From Sorangium aterium (GTDB lineage: Bacteria > Myxococcota_A > Polyangia > Polyangiales > Polyangiaceae): DNA of 64,000 bases. The DNA lies in contig NZ_JAQNDK010000002.1 of the NCBI RefSeq assembly GCF_028368935.1, positions 1,240,001-1,304,000 of the forward strand. The letters run 5' to 3'. The notes under the pieces were generated by a model. That model made no database searches. It had not been told where the DNA came from and saw only the letters and a program-made list of their open reading frames with translations. Position numbers and translations under genes: made by a program. Below are positions 60,248 to 64,000 of this stretch, piece by piece (position 1 is the first letter of the stretch; the number at the start of each line of letters is the position of its first letter).

Positions 60248-61219
60248 CTACTCCTTGAGCGCCTCGCTGCCGCCGATGATCTCCATGAGCTCCTTGGTGA
60301 TCGCCGCCTGACGCGCCTTGTTGTACTCGAGCGTCAGGTTGTCGATCACTTCCTTGGCGTTCTTGTTCGCGGCGTCCATCGCCGTGAGCTTCGCGCCGAG
60401 CTCGCTCGCCATCGACTCGTAGAGCGCGCGCAGGATCGAGATGTCCACGTACATCGGCACGAGCCGCTCCAGGAGCGCGCCCTTGTCCGGCTCGTAGAGG
60501 AACTCCGACGCCGCGGAAGGCGCGCCGTGGCCGCCCTCGTCTCCCTGCTCCTGCTCCTTCGCCGGACCGCCGGCGGGCGGCAGGAGCCGCTCGACGACGA
60601 CCGTCTGCGTGATCGCGCTCTTGAACTCGTTGTAGACGAGGTAGATCGCGTCGACCTCGCCCTTGTTGAACGGGGCGAGGAGCTTCGCGCCGACGGCCTG
60701 GGCCGTCTCGAGGTTGAGCTTGTCCCAGACCCCGGCCAGGTACTCGAGGATCGGCGCGCCGCGGCGGTTGAAGTAGTCCCGGCCCTTGCGGCCGATGAGC
60801 GCGAGCTGGACCTCCTGTCCCGCCTCCGTCCGGCTCTTCCACTCGCGCTCGGCGCGCTTGTTGATGTTGGTGTTGAAGCCGCCGCAGAGCCCGCGGTCGC
60901 TCGTGAGCACCAGGAGCAGCACGCGCCGCTCCGGGCGGGTCACGAGCAGCGGGTGCAGCGCCTTCTCGCCACCGGCGAGCGCGCCCGCCTCCCCCTCAAC
61001 CCCGTGCCCCTCCGCCGCGAGCGCCTCGGCCGCGGGAGCCGCGTCGCGCGTGATCGCCGAGAGCACCTCCTGCACCTTCACGGCGTAGGGCCGCAGCTCG
61101 GTGATGCGCTGCTGCGCCTTGTTGAGCTTGGCGCCCGCGACCATCTTCATGGCGCGGGTGATCTTCTGCGTCGATTTGACGCTGGAGATCCGCTTGCGAA
61201 TGGACTTGAGGCTGGGCAC
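60248..61219 (-). CDS. atpG: ATP synthase gamma subunit
   Basis: 323 residues, about 30 longer than usual. The N-terminal helix MPSLKSIRKRISSVKSTQKI and the C-terminal YNKARQAAITKELMEIIGG that rotate inside the alpha3beta3 ring are well conserved. DRGLCGGFN is the family hallmark. Extra sequence is inserted at about 63-90 (EALAAEGHGVEGEAGALAGG-like) and near 210-230 (a Glu/Gly-rich loop). Only 6 bases separate it from atpA. The next gene is the YrdC homologue, not atpD. Confidence 0.93.
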   Translation of the reverse strand: MPSLKSIRKRISSVKSTQKITRAMKMVAGAKLNKAQQRITELRPYAVKVQEVLSAITRDAAPAAEALAAEGHGVEGEAGALAGGEKALHPLLVTRPERRVLLLVLTSDRGLCGGFNTNINKRAEREWKSRTEAGQEVQLALIGRKGRDYFNRRGAPILEYLAGVWDKLNLETAQAVGAKLLAPFNKGEVDAIYLVYNEFKSAITQTVVVERLLPPAGGPAKEQEQGDEGGHGAPSAASEFLYEPDKGALLERLVPMYVDISILRALYESMASELGAKLTAMDAANKNAKEVIDNLTLEYNKARQAAITKELMEIIGGSEALKE

Positions 61220-61225
61220 GGCTGC

Positions 61226-63773
<2,548 letters not shown>

Positions 63774-63777
<4 letters not shown>

Positions 63778-64000
63778 GTCGCTGCTCCGGTGGTCTGGGC
63801 TCCGCGGGGGGCGCCGGCGGAGACGGCCGCGGGGATGGCCTTCAGGTACTCTTCGTTGACCCGGTCGAGGTCCTGCTGGCCGATGCGCTGCCGGAGCAGC
63901 TCCTCGGCCGCGGCGACGGCGTTCTGCACCGCCTCCTGGAGGAGCATGGCGCGCGCCGCCTTGAGCTCCTGCTCGGCGCGGAACTCGGCGTCGCGCCGCA
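63774..64000 (-). CDS. atpF: ATP synthase b subunit, C-terminal part (gene continues past window)
   Basis: On the minus strand an open frame reads from base 64000 to a TGA at 63774-63776: [18 protein letters not shown], then [20 protein letters not shown], ending [14 protein letters not shown]. The Ala/Glu-rich helix and position directly before atpH fit the C-terminal half of the b subunit. About 75 residues are visible; the N-terminal membrane part is outside. Confidence 0.85.

Overview
The window is one stretch of very GC-rich bacterial chromosome with strong third-position G/C bias. The gene content suggests a myxobacterium, most likely a Sorangium/Polyangiales relative. The clues are eukaryote-like Ser/Thr kinases, a 2,208-residue TPR protein with Pro/Ala tandem repeats, many lipoproteins with low-complexity Gly/Thr or Ala/Pro linkers, an alkylglycerone-phosphate synthase, an orphan GspC, Uma2 and DUF2330-type proteins. 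This is inferred from gene content; no rRNA or tRNA was seen.

Layout. 1-3380: 3' part of a PAS/GAF histidine kinase, a lipid kinase and a calcineurin-like phosphoesterase (+). 3515-4825: a protein with a divergent diadenylate-cyclase (DisA-like) C-terminus (-), followed by a 236-bp nest of direct and inverted repeats. 5182-7851: xylulokinase and a zinc polyol dehydrogenase (-). 8015-11656 (-): DUF3553-like protein, LON-domain protein, and a tight DUF2203-folE-SDR operon. 12001-16088: polyamine ABC transporter in the order potC-potD-potB-potA (+). 16202-20049: frameshifted DUF2330 repeat protein, Uma2 protein and moeA. 20404-26474: surface carbohydrate-type genes, namely a CE6-like esterase lipoprotein, DUF1304, a TonB-dependent receptor carrying its own TonB C-terminal domain, and a BNR_4-type propeller lipoprotein. 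26879-30873: GspC, a VWA lipoprotein and a membrane protein. 30886-32959: a transposase stub and a lower-GC poly-serine malectin-GH11 xylanase that looks acquired. 33124-39898: CapA-like lipoprotein, alkylglycerone-phosphate synthase, LysR regulator and an M43 protease with a propeller. 40109-41014: a deoxyhypusine-synthase-like remnant and mobA. 41019-48015 (-): two Ser/Thr kinases, a small outer-membrane-like protein, a metallo-beta-lactamase-fold lipoprotein and a 797-residue protein with a possible His/Cys site. 48554-56946 (-): giant TPR protein and a membrane-anchored protein. 57527-59370 (+): M74-like murein endopeptidase overlapping a solitary DNA methyltransferase. 59440-64000 (-): YrdC/YciO protein and ATP synthase genes atpF(partial)-H-A-G.

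How they may work together. The 20-33 kb segment reads as a plant or algal polysaccharide-scavenging zone (acetylesterase, receptor, lyase-like propeller, xylanase), and xylulokinase plus polyol dehydrogenase could feed pentoses into central metabolism. The 41-48 kb segment looks like a kinase-controlled envelope module. The atp genes are housekeeping, but AtpA carries an unusual internal insertion and a charged tail, and atpD/atpC do not follow atpG.

The strongest candidates for something undescribed are the DAC-like protein, the AtpA insertion, the 797-residue putative clan-CD-like protein within a kinase cluster, and the laterally acquired xylanase locus.
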